Shown here: piece after piece, positions 1 to 8,858 of the stretch
How positions within the stretch are numbered: position 1 is the stretch's first letter
Layout: the number at the start of each line of letters is the position of its first letter
Assembly: GCA_029690005.1 (NCBI GenBank)
Contig: CP121458.1
Location: 1,426,001-1,490,000 of the forward strand
DNA length: 64,000 bases
Source: Prescottella defluvii
GTDB taxonomy: Bacteria > Actinomycetota > Actinomycetes > Mycobacteriales > Mycobacteriaceae
Direction of reading: 5' to 3'
The notes under the pieces: model-generated
Seen by the model: the letters and a program-made list of their open reading frames with translations, nothing else
Databases searched by the model: none
What the model was told of the DNA's origin: nothing
Translations under genes and position numbers: made by a program

Positions 1-28
1 CGTCGTAGGCATGGTCGTGGTCGGTCAT
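1..28 (-). CDS. paaC: Start of a leftward gene, probably PaaC (partial)
   Basis: Only the first nine codons are inside the window, beginning at an ATG at 26-28 on the minus strand and reading MTDHDHAYD. The gene lies 47 bases downstream of paaB in the same direction. In phenylacetyl-CoA epoxidase operons the structural partner PaaC normally follows PaaB, so the assignment rests on position. The peptide itself is too short to identify. Confidence 0.45.
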
Positions 29-75
29 CGTGCATCCTCGGAATTCTGGACGGCCGCGCGAGCGAGCCGGCCGGA

Positions 76-381
76 TCACATGTGGGGAACGTTGTCGGGG
101 ATTTCGTAGAAGGTGGGGTGGCGGTAGACCTTGTCGCCGCTCGGAGCGAAGTACGGATCCTTCTCGGACGGACTGGACGCCACGATCGAGTTCGACTGCA
201 CCACCCAGATACTCACGCCCTCGTTGCGCCTGGTGTACACGTCGCGGGCGTGCCTGAGCGCCATCTCGTCGTCGGCGGCGTGCAGCGAACCGACGTGGAC
301 GTGATTGAGTCCGCGCTTGCCGCGGAGGAATACCTCGTACAACGGCCAGTCGGCACCGGTGGCTCGGTCGGCTGCATTCAT
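76..381 (-). CDS. paaB: Phenylacetyl-CoA epoxidase subunit PaaB
   Basis: A 101-residue protein of the usual PaaB size. PaaB is the small bridging subunit of the PaaABC(D)E ring-1,2-phenylacetyl-CoA epoxidase and lacks a metal site of its own. Recognisable stretches are [20 protein letters not shown] near the N-terminus and [17 protein letters not shown] in the middle. The chosen ATG overlaps the paaA stop as ATGA, which indicates translational coupling. The downstream neighbour looks like paaC. Confidence 0.95.
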   Translation of the reverse strand: MNAADRATGADWPLYEVFLRGKRGLNHVHVGSLHAADDEMALRHARDVYTRRNEGVSIWVVQSNSIVASSPSEKDPYFAPSGDKVYRHPTFYEIPDNVPHM

Positions 382-1331
382 CGTGTGTTCTCCTTCGTGC
401 TCGCCCGGCGGGCGAAGGCGGTCGCGGCTTCGCGTACCCAGGCGCCGGTCTCGTGCGCGGCCCGGCGATTGGCGATGCGTTCGACGCTGGACGCGCCGTT
501 TCCGCTGATCACCTGCATGAATTCGCTCCAGTCGGGTTCGCCGAAGTCGTACGCGGCGCGCTCGGCGTTCCATTTCAGATCGGGGTCCGGGAACGTCACG
601 CCCAGTGCTTCGGCCTGCGGCACCGACATGTCGACGAACCGCTGGCGGAGTTCGTCGTTCGTGTGTCGCTTGATACGCCACTTCATCGACTGCTCGGAGT
701 TCGGTGATCGGTCGTCGGGCGGGCCGAACATCATCAGTGCCGGCCACCACCAGCGGTCGACCGACTCCTGCACCATCTCGCGTTGGGCGTCGGTGCCGCG
801 CATCATCGTCATGAGCAGCTCGTAGCCCTGCCGCTGGTGGAACGATTCCTCCTTGCACACCCGGATCATCGCCCGCGCGTACGGCCCGAAGGAACTGCGA
901 CACAACGGAACCTGATTGCAGATCGCGGCACCGTCGACGAGCCAGCCGATGACGCCGACATCGGCGAAGGTCAGGGTCGGGTAGTTGAAGATCGACGAGT
1001 ACTTCTGCCGCCCGTCGAGCAACTTCTCGGTGAGGTCGCCGCGGTCGGCGCCGAGTGTTTCGGCAGCGGAGTACAGATACAGGCCGTGCCCGGCCTCGTC
1101 CTGTACCTTCGCCGTCAGGATTGCCTTGCGGCGCAGCGACGGCGCCCGGGTCAGCCATGCGCCCTCGGGTTGCATGCCGATGATCTCGGAGTGTGCGTGC
1201 TGCGCGATCTGCCGGATCAGGGTCTTGCGGTAACCCTCGGGCATCCAGTCCCGCGGCTCGACTCGCAGGTCGGCCGAGATGGTCTCCTCGAAGTGGTTCC
1301 GAAGCTCTTTTTCTGTGATGGACGAGGTCAT
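378..1331 (-). CDS. paaA: Phenylacetyl-CoA epoxidase catalytic subunit PaaA
   Basis: A 317-residue di-iron oxygenase subunit, the normal length for PaaA. It carries out aerobic epoxidation of the phenylacetyl-CoA ring. Carboxylate/histidine iron-ligand motifs are visible as KVQDEAGH near residue 90 and [14 protein letters not shown] near residue 170. The ATG at 1331, giving [12 protein letters not shown], is preferred over the upstream in-frame GTG because the protein then starts like its family and the PaaR-type operator at 1348-1361 stays outside the gene. It is first in the leftward paaABC unit and overlaps paaB by four bases. Confidence 0.96.
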   Translation of the reverse strand: MTSSITEKELRNHFEETISADLRVEPRDWMPEGYRKTLIRQIAQHAHSEIIGMQPEGAWLTRAPSLRRKAILTAKVQDEAGHGLYLYSAAETLGADRGDLTEKLLDGRQKYSSIFNYPTLTFADVGVIGWLVDGAAICNQVPLCRSSFGPYARAMIRVCKEESFHQRQGYELLMTMMRGTDAQREMVQESVDRWWWPALMMFGPPDDRSPNSEQSMKWRIKRHTNDELRQRFVDMSVPQAEALGVTFPDPDLKWNAERAAYDFGEPDWSEFMQVISGNGASSVERIANRRAAHETGAWVREAATAFARRASTKENTR

Positions 1332-1347
1332 TTGTCCTGCCTCTAAT

Positions 1348-1361
1348 ACCGAATGATCGGT
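1348..1361 (-). promoter_or_regulatory. PaaR-type operator upstream of paaA
   Basis: The sequence ACCGAATGATCGGT is a perfect inverted repeat, ACCGA and TCGGT separated by four bases, just upstream of the paaA start. Two more sites of the same ACCG-N6-CGGT form precede the other two paa units, at 3956 and 4073. This matches the operator type described for TetR-family PaaR regulators of actinobacteria. No paaR gene is in the window. Confidence 0.75.
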
Positions 1362-1412
1362 TGGTGTGAGTATGCATGGAAGTGACGCGCGACACAAGCG
1401 CGCGCGGCGCCG

Positions 1413-2204
1413 TCAGCGGCCTTCGAAGACCGGTGCGCGCTTGGCGAGGAAGGCGTCGACCGCGGCGCGATGATCCGCCGAGCGGCCCAAGTCCTCCTGG
1501 GCCTCACGCTCACGTTCGAGCGCCTCGGTGAGGCCCGTCGACGACGCCGACACGAGGCGCTTCACGTGCACATGGGCCGCGGTCGGCCCTGCCGCGAGTT
1601 CGCGCGCCAGTGCGCGGGCCGCGTCGGCGAGGTCGCCGTCGGGCACCACCCGGTGGACCAGACCCCACTCGAGCGCCTGGGTCGCCGAGAATCGGTCGCC
1701 GAGCATCAGCAGACCCGTCGCCCGGCTCGGGCCGAGCATCTCGACCAGCGTGTGGCTCAAGCCGGAATCGCTCGCCAACCCGATCCCGGTGAAGGCGGTG
1801 GCGAACCGGGCGCCCTTCCCGGCGATGCGGATGTCTCCTGCCAGTGCGATGCCCAGGCCTGCCCCCACGCACGCGCCGTTGATCGCCACGACGACCGGTA
1901 CGCGCACCGTAGCGAGCGAAGTGAGCAACGGATTGTAGTGTGTGCCGACGGTTTCCATCGCGCGTGCGGGATCCGCCGCCAGGCCGGCGGCATGTTCGGC
2001 GAGATCCTGACCGACGCAGAAGTTTCTGCCTTCGGCCTCCAGGAGGACCGCGCGCACCGTTCGGTCCGCGGCCACGGTCTCGACCGCGGCCGACAACTGT
2101 TCCTTCATCGCGCGATCGAGCGCGTTCGATGCGCCGACGCGGCGCAGGGTGATCGTCGCCAGGCCCGCAGTCGTGGCAAGTCCGACCGTGTCGATACCGC
2201 TCAT
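1413..2204 (-). CDS. paaG: Enoyl-CoA hydratase/isomerase, probably PaaG (ring-epoxide isomerase)
   Basis: A 263-residue crotonase-fold protein. The oxyanion-hole segments NFCVGQDL and GACVGAGLGIALAGD are visible, followed by GIGLASDSGLSHTL, whose aspartate-serine-glycine pattern is typical of PaaG. PaaG converts ring-1,2-epoxyphenylacetyl-CoA to oxepin-CoA. It is the last gene of the leftward paaF-paaH-paaG run, with a PaaR-type site and paaA immediately beyond it. A general enoyl-CoA hydratase cannot be excluded, but the cluster strongly favours PaaG. Confidence 0.85.
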   Translation of the reverse strand: MSGIDTVGLATTAGLATITLRRVGASNALDRAMKEQLSAAVETVAADRTVRAVLLEAEGRNFCVGQDLAEHAAGLAADPARAMETVGTHYNPLLTSLATVRVPVVVAINGACVGAGLGIALAGDIRIAGKGARFATAFTGIGLASDSGLSHTLVEMLGPSRATGLLMLGDRFSATQALEWGLVHRVVPDGDLADAARALARELAAGPTAAHVHVKRLVSASSTGLTEALEREREAQEDLGRSADHRAAVDAFLAKRAPVFEGR

Positions 2205-2247
2205 GGAATATTTCTCCTGTCAGTGGGATACGGGACCGAGTGTCGTC

Positions 2248-3102
2248 TCAGGACCAGTCGAAGAAGCCTCGGCCCGACTTGCGGCCGAGTTCGCCTCGCG
2301 CCACCTTCTCGCGGAGCAGGGCGGGAGGCCTGAAGCGTTCGCCGAGCGTCTCCGTCAGGTGCTCGGCGATCGCGAGTCGAACATCGAGACCTACGAGGTC
2401 GGTCGAACGTAGCGGGCCCATGGGGTGCCGGTATCCCAGTTCCATTGCCCGATCGATGGACTCGGCATCGGCGACACCTTCCTCGAGCATTCGGATCGCC
2501 TCGAGGCCGAGACAGACGCCGAGCCGGCTCGTGGCGAAGCCGGGCGAGTCGTTGACCAGTACCCGGGACTTGCCGAGCTGGGCGACCCACTCGCACACCC
2601 GTGCCACGACGCCGGTGTCGGTCGACGGAGTCCGGATGATCTCGACGAGCATCGACGCCGGTACCGGATTGAAGAAGTGCATGCCGATCAACCGGCGGGG
2701 ATCGTCCAACACCGCGCCGAGTTCGGCGATCGAGATCGAACTGGTGTTGGTCGCGATCACCGTCGTCGGATCGACGGTCTTCTCCACGAGGGTGAGCACG
2801 CCGAGCTTGAGCTGCAAGGATTCCGGGACGGCCTCGACCACGAGATCGAGGCCGGCGGGCAGCTCTTCCGGTGCGTCGACGAGTGATACTCGTCCGAGGA
2901 CCGTCTCTGGATCGGATTCGCCGAGCCCTCCTCGTTCGTGGGCGCGGTCCAGCCCGTTCGAAACCCGGGCCAGTGCTGCCTGCCGGTCGCCGCTCTCGGC
3001 GATGGTCACAGTGGAACCGAGCGTCGCGAACACCTGCGCGATGCCGGCGCCCATTCGTCCGCCGCCGACGACACCGACGTGGCCAGGGATCGTGCTCGTC
3101 AT
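2248..3102 (-). CDS. paaH: 3-hydroxyacyl-CoA dehydrogenase PaaH
   Basis: A 284-residue NAD-dependent 3-hydroxyacyl-CoA dehydrogenase. The Rossmann motif GVVGGGRMGAGIAQVF is at the N-terminus. IGMHFFNPVP carries the catalytic histidine and VLVNDSPGFATSRL is the usual family segment. It ends in the C-terminal signature ELGRKSGRGFFDWS. In the phenylacetate route it oxidises 3-hydroxyadipyl-CoA to 3-oxoadipyl-CoA. Its ATG overlaps the paaF stop as ATGA, so the two are translationally coupled. Confidence 0.92.
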   Translation of the reverse strand: MTSTIPGHVGVVGGGRMGAGIAQVFATLGSTVTIAESGDRQAALARVSNGLDRAHERGGLGESDPETVLGRVSLVDAPEELPAGLDLVVEAVPESLQLKLGVLTLVEKTVDPTTVIATNTSSISIAELGAVLDDPRRLIGMHFFNPVPASMLVEIIRTPSTDTGVVARVCEWVAQLGKSRVLVNDSPGFATSRLGVCLGLEAIRMLEEGVADAESIDRAMELGYRHPMGPLRSTDLVGLDVRLAIAEHLTETLGERFRPPALLREKVARGELGRKSGRGFFDWS

Positions 3103-3826
3103 TTCTTCCTCTCCAGAAAGGCCGTCATGCGGTCGTGTTTGTCGGGGCTCTCGAACAACACCGCCTGGGCGATGTCGTCGGCGAAGGCATGGCTTCCCGG
3201 TGCGTCGGCGATCAGCTTGCTGAGCCTGAGCGCGAGTGGTGCCGAGCGATCGATGCGATCGACGATCTCGTGCGCGGCAGCGATGTGTTCGCCGGGGGCA
3301 CGACGCTGATCACCAGCCCGCAATGCAGCGCCGCTGTCGCGTCGAGGTTTCGGCCGGCGAGGAGCACCTGCTTGGCGATCGATCTGCCGACCAGTTCCTG
3401 CAGGCGATAGCTGGCGCCGGCGGCCGCCATGATGCCCAGACCCGGCTCGGGGTTTCCGAACACCGCAGTCTCCGTCGCGACCCGGATGTCGCAGGCATAC
3501 GACAGTTCCGCGCCGCCGCCGAGCGCGAAACCGCTCACTGCCGCAACTGTGGGCATCGGCAACGCTGCGACGCGGTCGAAGAGAGTGCGGTTGATCCCCG
3601 CCAGCGCCTCGTCACGTCCCCGCTGCCGCAGCTCCGCGATGTCGGCTCCACCCGCGAAATGATCACCGGATCCGCTGATCACCAACGGCTTCGGAGCTTC
3701 CTCGAGGAGTGCGCACACCCGGTGTAGTTCCGAGATCATCTCGCCGTCGATGGCGTTGCGTTGCTGCGGGCGATGGAGAGTGACCACCATCCGGTCGGCG
3801 CAGTCGTCGATCGTCAGGGTGTTCAC
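3099..3826 (-). CDS. paaF: Enoyl-CoA hydratase PaaF (apparent frameshift near 3297)
   Basis: A crotonase-family protein reconstructed as about 242 residues. The N-terminal frame carries HFAGGADIAELR and SGFALGGGAELSYACD. The last 70 residues, including HEIVDRIDRSAPLA, lie in another frame. The two join if one base is restored in the CCCCCGG run near 3297. PaaF hydrates 2,3-didehydroadipyl-CoA. The GTG start overlaps the stop of a 31-codon upstream ORF as GTGA, and the stop overlaps paaH. The frameshift is judged a sequence error rather than a real lesion because both halves are well conserved. Confidence 0.88.
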
Positions 3827-3918
3827 GGCGCCTCACTGGACAGGGGGAGCCAGGTGAGCGGCGGGCCCGAGCGCTCGTGTGGGATGCGGGCTCCGTGCAT
3901 CGGGATTGCTTGCACCAC
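3823..3918 (-). CDS. Small ORF of 31 codons, translationally coupled to paaF
   Basis: A GTG-started ORF encoding 31 residues (VVQAIPMHGARIPHERSG at its start, then a Pro/Leu-rich end with one Trp). It has a strong ribosome-binding site, GAAGGAGA, seven bases upstream. Its stop overlaps the paaF GTG as GTGA. It sits directly downstream of a PaaR-type operator, so it would be the first cistron of paaF-paaH-paaG. It matches no family I recognise. It may be a real small protein, a coupling leader, or the remnant of a longer gene. Confidence 0.5.
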   Translation of the reverse strand: MVQAIPMHGARIPHERSGPPLTWLPLSSEAP

Positions 3919-3955
3919 GTTCGTCTCCTTCGTAGCGTGCTGGATTCAATTGATA

Positions 3956-3969
3956 ACCGAACCTTCGGT
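3956..3969 (-). promoter_or_regulatory. PaaR-type operator upstream of the paaF unit
   Basis: ACCGAACCTTCGGT is a perfect ACCGA-N4-TCGGT inverted repeat. It lies in the divergent region between the leftward paaF unit and rightward paaZ, 38 bases upstream of the small ORF start. It has the same form as the sites at 1348 and 4073. Confidence 0.75.
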
Positions 3970-4034
3970 CGGGAAGCAAGGGTTTAAAGGATTCCGGTCG
4001 GGAGCGCGATGGCGATCGGAATACGTACCAGACC

Positions 4035-4064
4035 TTGACAATCGGGTGATCAACTGGAGATTCT
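4035..4064 (+). promoter_or_regulatory. Candidate paaZ promoter
   Basis: A consensus -35 hexamer TTGACA at 4035-4040 is followed after 18 bases by GATTCT at 4059-4064 as a possible -10 box. The predicted transcription start falls within or just before the operator at 4073-4086, the arrangement expected for a repressor-controlled promoter. Confidence 0.5.
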
Positions 4065-4072
4065 GATTACCG

Positions 4073-4086
4073 ACCGAACGTACGGT
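4073..4086 (+). promoter_or_regulatory. PaaR-type operator upstream of paaZ
   Basis: ACCGAACGTACGGT fits ACCG-N2-CG-N2-CGGT exactly, the core form described for actinobacterial PaaR. One of the five outer pairs deviates from the perfect palindrome seen at the other two paa sites. It lies 15-28 bases before the paaZ GTG start. Confidence 0.75.
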
Positions 4087-4100
4087 GGAAAGAGGTTCTC

Positions 4101-6151
4101 GTGAGCAGGTTAGTGCAAAGTTACGTTGCCGGGAGCTGGTACACGGCACCCGATGCCGGAACACCGCTGCTGAGCGCAGTCGATGGTTCCGAGGTGGCGC
4201 GCATCTCGTCGACCGGGCTCGACGTCGCCGGGATGGTGGCGCATGCCCGTGCGGTCGGGGGCCCGCCCTGGCCGAACTGACCTTCCACGAGCGCGCCGCG
4301 GCGCTGAAGGCGTTGGCCCTGACGCTCATGGCGGGCAAGGACGAGTTCTACGCGCTGTCCGCGGCCACCGGCGCAACGCGGCGCGACTCGGGTGTCGACA
4401 TCGACGGCGGCTTCGGGACCCTGTTGAGCTACGCGAGCAAGGCGCGGCGCGAGCTACCGAACGACACCGTCCACCTCGACGGGGCCCCCGAGCAGCTCGG
4501 CAAGGCGGGGACTTTCCTCGGTCAACACGTCTACACCTCGCGGCGTGGTGTCGCCGTCCAGATCAACGCGTTCAACTTCCCCGTGTGGGGTTTCCTCGAG
4601 AAGCTGGCGCCGGCGTTCATCGCCGGTGTTCCCTCGATCGTCAAGCCGGCAAGCCAGACGGCCTATCTCACCGAACTGGTGTTCCGCCGCATCATCGAGT
4701 CCGGACTGCTGCCGGAGGGGTCGGTTCAGCTGCTTTCGGGCAGCGCTCGGGATCTGCTCGACCACCTCGACGGGCAGGACTCGGTTGCGTTCACCGGATC
4801 CGCCGACACCGCGGCGACGCTCCGGGCCCATCCGGGGATCGTCGCCGAGGGCGTGCGATTCAATGCGGAGGCGGACTCTCTCAACGCCTCCATTCTCGGT
4901 GCGGACGTCGAACCCGGCAGTGAGGAGTTCGATCTCTACGTCAACCAACTCGTCACGGAGATGACCGTCAAGGCCGGCCAGAAGTGCACCGCGATCCGTC
5001 GTGCCCTCGTTCCCTCGGGTCTCGTCGACGACGTGGTCGAGGCCGTGCGGGACCGCCTGGCGCGGGTCGTGGTCGGGGCTCCCGGTGCCGAGGGAGTGAC
5101 CATGGGTGCCCTGGCAAGCCTCGAGCAGCGTGACGAGGTCCTGAAAGCGATTCGTGGACTGACGAAGTCGGCGCAGATCGTGGTAGGGGACCCGGAGAAC
5201 TTCGAGGTTGTGGGTGCGGACGGGTCCACCGGCGCGTTCCTGCCCCCGATCCTGCTGCGCTGCGACGACAAGGCCGCCGACGAGCCGCACGACATCGAAG
5301 CGTTCGGTCCGGTGAGCACGGTGATCGGATACGACGGCACCGGCGAGCTGATCGAACTCGCGGCTCGCGGCAAAGGCAGCCTGGTGGCCTCCCTCGTCAC
5401 CCGCGACGCCGGGCTCGCCCGCGACATCGTGCTGGGGCTCGCACCCTTCCACGGACGCGTCCTGGTTCTCAACCGGGACGATGCTCGGGAATCGACCGGA
5501 CACGGCTCGCCGCTGCCCGTGCTCGTGCACGGCGGCCCAGGGCGCGCGGGTGGCGGTGAGGAGCTCGGCGGAATCCGTGGAGTCCTGCACCACATGCAGC
5601 GCACCGCGGTCCAGGCGACCCCCGACATCCTCACCGCCGTCGGCAACCGTTGGGTTCCCGGATCGCGGCGAACCGGCGACGGTATCCATCCGTTCCGGAA
5701 GAACCTGGCGGAGTTGCGGATCGGTGACACCGTCGTCGGAGGTCCGCGGCGGGTGACACTGGCGGACATCGACCATTTCGCGGAGTTCACCGGCGACACC
5801 TTCTACGCGCACACCGATCCCGATGCGGCGGCGGCGAATCCCCTCTTCGGCGGCATCGTCGCGCACGGCTACCTCGTGGTCTCGCTCGCGGCAGGATTGT
5901 TCGTCGAGCCGAACCCGGGACCGGTCCTCGCGAATTTCGGTGTCGACAGTCTGCGCTTCCTGACCCCGGTGAAGGCGGACGACAGTCTCACCGTGACGTT
6001 GACGGCGAAGCTGATCACGCCGCGCAGCAGTGCCGACTACGGCGAGGTGCGGTGGGACGCGGTGGTCGCGAATCAGGACGGCGATGCGGTAGCGACCTAT
6101 GACGTCCTCACCCTCGTCGCCAAGGGGGCGGCCAGCGATGGAGCGCTCTGA
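4101..6151 (+). CDS. paaZ: Bifunctional oxepin-CoA hydrolase / semialdehyde dehydrogenase PaaZ (frameshift near 4263)
   Basis: About 683 residues after restoring one base near 4263, where the N-terminal 55 residues (SYVAGSWYTAPDAG) and the rest are in different frames; E. coli PaaZ is about the same length. The N-terminal two-thirds is an aldehyde dehydrogenase with the catalytic cysteine in KAGQKCTAIRR. The C-terminal MaoC-type hydratase has FTGDTFYAHTDPDAAAANP and IVAHGYLVVS. The enzyme opens the oxepin-CoA ring and oxidises the semialdehyde. It overlaps the following EthD-like gene by 14 bases. The GTG start has AGAGG close upstream. Confidence 0.95.
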
Positions 6152-6482
6152 CGTGGGGTGCAAGGTGGTGGTCTGTTACGGCCATCCCGAGGATTCCGAC
6201 GCCTTCGACGCCCACTATCGCGACGTGCACATCCCGTTGGCGCGCAGGATCCCCGGCCTGTCGGGCTACAGCTGGGGAAAGTGTCGAGCACTCGACGGCG
6301 GCAGCCCCGCCTTCTATGCGATTGCGTCGCTGTGCTTCCCCGATGCCGAGACGATGCGCGCAGGGCTGGGATCGGTGGAGATGAAGGACGCGGGCAGGGA
6401 CGTCCGCAACTTCGCCACCGGAGGTGTCACGATGTACGCCCAGGAAGAGCAGTCGGTTCCCGGGCCGGTGGGAGAGGAATGA
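6138..6482 (+). CDS. EthD-like small dimeric alpha/beta-barrel protein
   Basis: A 114-residue protein. The start VVCYGHPEDSDAFDAHYRDV and the HIPLARRIPGLSGYSWG segment are typical of the EthD/DABB fold, a small ferredoxin-like dimer that often acts as an accessory or isomerase-like component. The ATG lies inside the end of paaZ, and the stop overlaps paaI as ATGA, so it is the middle gene of a coupled paaZ-EthD-paaI unit. No EthD protein is part of the textbook phenylacetate route, so its role is open. Confidence 0.8.
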   Translation: MERSDVGCKVVVCYGHPEDSDAFDAHYRDVHIPLARRIPGLSGYSWGKCRALDGGSPAFYAIASLCFPDAETMRAGLGSVEMKDAGRDVRNFATGGVTMYAQEEQSVPGPVGEE

Positions 6483-6883
6483 CCGCCGAACACCGCTCGG
6501 CGCGAGAGATGTTCGACGCCGACGTGGCGTCGCAGGCATTGGGAATCGAGGTGCTCGAACTGGTCCCGGGACGCGCGGTCGTATCGATGACGGTCGGTGC
6601 GACCATGGTGAACGGGCACGGAATCACGCACGGCGGATTCGTGTTCACGCTGGCGGACACGGCCTTTGCGCTCGCGTGCAACGGGTATGACGAGCCTGCG
6701 GTCGCCGCGCGAGCGGACATCCGGTTCCTTGCCCCCACGCGACTGGGCGACGAGCTCGTTGCCGAGGCGGTCGAGCGGGAACGATACGGGCGCAACGGTA
6801 TCTACGACGTGACGGTGCGTGTTCGAGGTAGGTCCGTCGCCGAGTTCCGCGGCGACAGTCGATCCCTGACCCGCTCTCGGTGA
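6479..6883 (+). CDS. paaI: Hydroxyphenylacetyl-CoA thioesterase PaaI
   Basis: A 134-residue hot-dog-fold thioesterase. The segment NGHGITHGGFVFTLADTAFA contains the conserved HGG and the catalytic aspartate of PaaI. PaaI removes CoA from non-productive epoxide or ring-hydroxylated products and so rescues CoA. It is last in the paaZ unit, and its ATG overlaps the preceding stop. A strong hairpin follows. Confidence 0.93.
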   Translation: MTAEHRSAREMFDADVASQALGIEVLELVPGRAVVSMTVGATMVNGHGITHGGFVFTLADTAFALACNGYDEPAVAARADIRFLAPTRLGDELVAEAVERERYGRNGIYDVTVRVRGRSVAEFRGDSRSLTRSR

Positions 6884-6913
6884 GCCGGTTCCCCGGCCAG
6901 GTCCGGGGCAGGA

Positions 6914-6951
6914 GCGCACCGCCACGGCAAACGGGGCCGTGGCGGGTGCGC
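6914..6951. terminator. Hairpin terminator between paaI and leuA
   Basis: GCGCACCGCCACGGC pairs with GCCGTGGCGGGTGCGC across a short loop, a 15-bp stem with one bulged G. It lies between the convergent genes paaI (+) and leuA (-) and could end transcription from both sides. There is no clear U-tract. Confidence 0.65.
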
Positions 6952-7026
6952 CGTTCGGAACTTCGAGGACAGTGATCGCAGTGGTCGCACCGCTACTGCC
7001 GTTCCGCAGCCGAACGTGGCCCTCGC

Positions 7027-8717
7027 TCACACGGCGCGGGCCGACGCCGCGAGCACCGCACGCAGCGCCGACGCCGTCACCGACTGGTCGAACCCGACGC
7101 CCCAGTGCTGGGCGCCGCCGCTGCGGCACAGCGCGTATGTGACTGCACGGCCGGCGCTGCCCTCGCCCACCGACTGCTGCACCAGCGAGAGCACCTCCAC
7201 CGGCCGCCCGTGGTCGGCCAGGATCTTGGTGAGCGCCTCGACCGGCCCACCCGCGAAGGCCGCGCCGTCGATCGCCGCGCCGTCGAACTCGGCCCGAATC
7301 CGCAGATGGTCGCCGCCCTCGCGGTGCTCGACCGACCACTGGCCCAGCTTGCCGTCGAAGCCGTACTCCGAGAACAACAACTCCCACAGCTGCTCCGCCG
7401 TCACCTCGACGCCGCCGTCGTCGGTGGCCCGCTGCACGCGCCGGGCGAATTCGATCTGCAGCGGCCGTGGCAGGTCGATGCCGTACCCGGTCTGCAGCAG
7501 GTACGCGATGCCACCCTTGCCGGACTGACTGTTCACCCGGATCACGGCCTCGTAGTCGCGGCCGACGTCCCGCGGGTCGATCGGCAGATACGGCACGTCC
7601 CACCGCGCCTGGCCTGGATCGACGCCCGCGGCCTCGGCCTGCGCGTAGTGGTGCGCGAAGCCCTTCTTGATCGCGTCCTGGTGGGTGCCGGAGAACGCCG
7701 TGTACACCAGATCGCCGCCGTACGGATGTCGGGCGTGCACGCCGATCCTGTTGCAGTACTCCACCGTTCGCCGGACCTCGTCGATGTCGGAGAAGTCGAT
7801 CATCGGGTCGACGCCCTGCGCGTGCAGGTTCAGGGCGAGCGTCACCAGATCGACGTTGCCGGTCCGCTCGCCGTTGCCGAACAGGCAGCCCTCGACGCGC
7901 TGCGCGCCGGCCAGCACCGCCAGTTCGGCACACGCGACGCCCGTGCCGCGATCGTTGTGCGGATGCACCGACAGGATCACCGACTCGCGGCGCGCCAGAT
8001 TGCGGTGCATGTACTCGATCTGATCTGCGTAGACGTTCGGCGTCGAGATCTCCACCGTCGCAGGCAGATTGTGGATCACCGGCCGGTCGGGCGACGCGTC
8101 CCACAGTTCGGTGAGGCTGTCGCACACCTGCAGCACGTAGTCGGGTTCGGTCAGGTTGAACACCTCGGGGAGAACTCGAAGCGCACGCCGGGCTGGGTGT
8201 CGCCGCCGCGGGCGACGTCCTGGGCTGCGTCGAAGATCAAGCGGTGCAGCGCGTCCCGATCGTGTCCGAGGACCACCGACCGCCACGTCGGGGCCGTCGC
8301 GGTGTACATGTGCACCACGACGTTCGGCAGGCCGCGCACCGACGCGAACGTGCGCTCGATGAGATCGGTTCGCGCCGCGGTGAACACGACGATGGTGACG
8401 TCGTCGGGCACCAGGTTCTGCTCCGCGAGGTCGCGGACGAAGTCGAAGTCCGTCTGGCTGGCCGACGGGTACCCGACCTCGATCTCCTTGTATCCCATCG
8501 CAATCATCAGTTCGAAGAACCTGCGCTTGCGGGCGGGGTCCATCGGTTCGGCGAGGGCCTGATTGCCGTCGCGCAGGTCCACCGGCACCCAGAGCGGCGC
8601 GACGGTGGTGTGGGCGGTGGGCCACGTGCGTTCGGTGAGCGGGACCTCGACGCGCTCCGAATGCGGACGGTAGCGGTGGCTCGGCATGGACGACGGGCGT
8701 TGGCGATTCCAGTTCAC
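7027..8717 (-). CDS. leuA: 2-isopropylmalate synthase (frameshift near 8168)
   Basis: About 563 residues after restoring one C in a CCCC run near 8168. LeuA condenses acetyl-CoA and 2-oxoisovalerate, the first committed step of leucine synthesis. The N-terminal segment has [16 protein letters not shown] and the metal site is [29 protein letters not shown] and a C-terminal leucine-sensing regulatory domain follow. The GTG start gives [18 protein letters not shown]. It is preceded by a Leu-codon leader peptide and alternative hairpins, and its -35 region overlaps a GntR-type operator. Confidence 0.95.
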
Positions 8718-8749
8718 GGCGGATGCTCCTGTGCGGATCGAATTGGTCG

Positions 8750-8804
8750 ACCGGCACTGCGGAACCCCGCGGCGGGGTGCCGGTCCGGTCAGACCCCGCC
8801 GCGG
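8750..8804 (-). promoter_or_regulatory. Predicted leucine attenuator: mutually exclusive hairpins
   Basis: On the leuA strand two stems compete. One pairs 8793-8804 (CCGCGGCGGGGT) with 8767-8778 (ACCCCGCCGCGG), a perfect 12-bp stem whose first arm is inside the leader peptide. The other pairs 8777-8784 with 8750-8757 (ACCGGCAC/GTGCCGGT) and encloses a CCCCG/CGGGG inner stem. Both use bases 8767-8778, so they cannot form together. This is the layout of ribosome-controlled attenuation. Confidence 0.65.
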
Positions 8805-8833
8805 CGGCCGAGGAGCAGTCCGCGATGCGTCAT
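8789..8833 (-). CDS. leuL: leuA leader peptide with three consecutive leucine codons
   Basis: A 14-residue [17 protein letters not shown], with codons CTG CTC CTC in a row, located between the leuA promoter and leuA. A candidate promoter, TTGTCT then 17 bases then TAGCTT, ends seven bases before the ATG. The message would therefore begin at or next to the ATG and be leaderless, which fits the lack of a ribosome-binding site. Leader peptides of this type upstream of leuA are known in actinobacteria. Confidence 0.65.
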   Translation of the reverse strand: MTHRGLLLGRRGGV

Positions 8834-8858
8834 GTTCGCTAAGCTAGAGCAAAACAAC

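Noticed and set aside
4454..6163. 569-codon antisense frame opposite paaZ, and other long antisense frames (76-1395, 23483-24538, 45565-47559, 58645-60444)
   Set aside because: These are typical by-products of third-position G/C bias. They lack domain motifs, ribosome-binding sites and sensible starts, and lie opposite well-supported genes.
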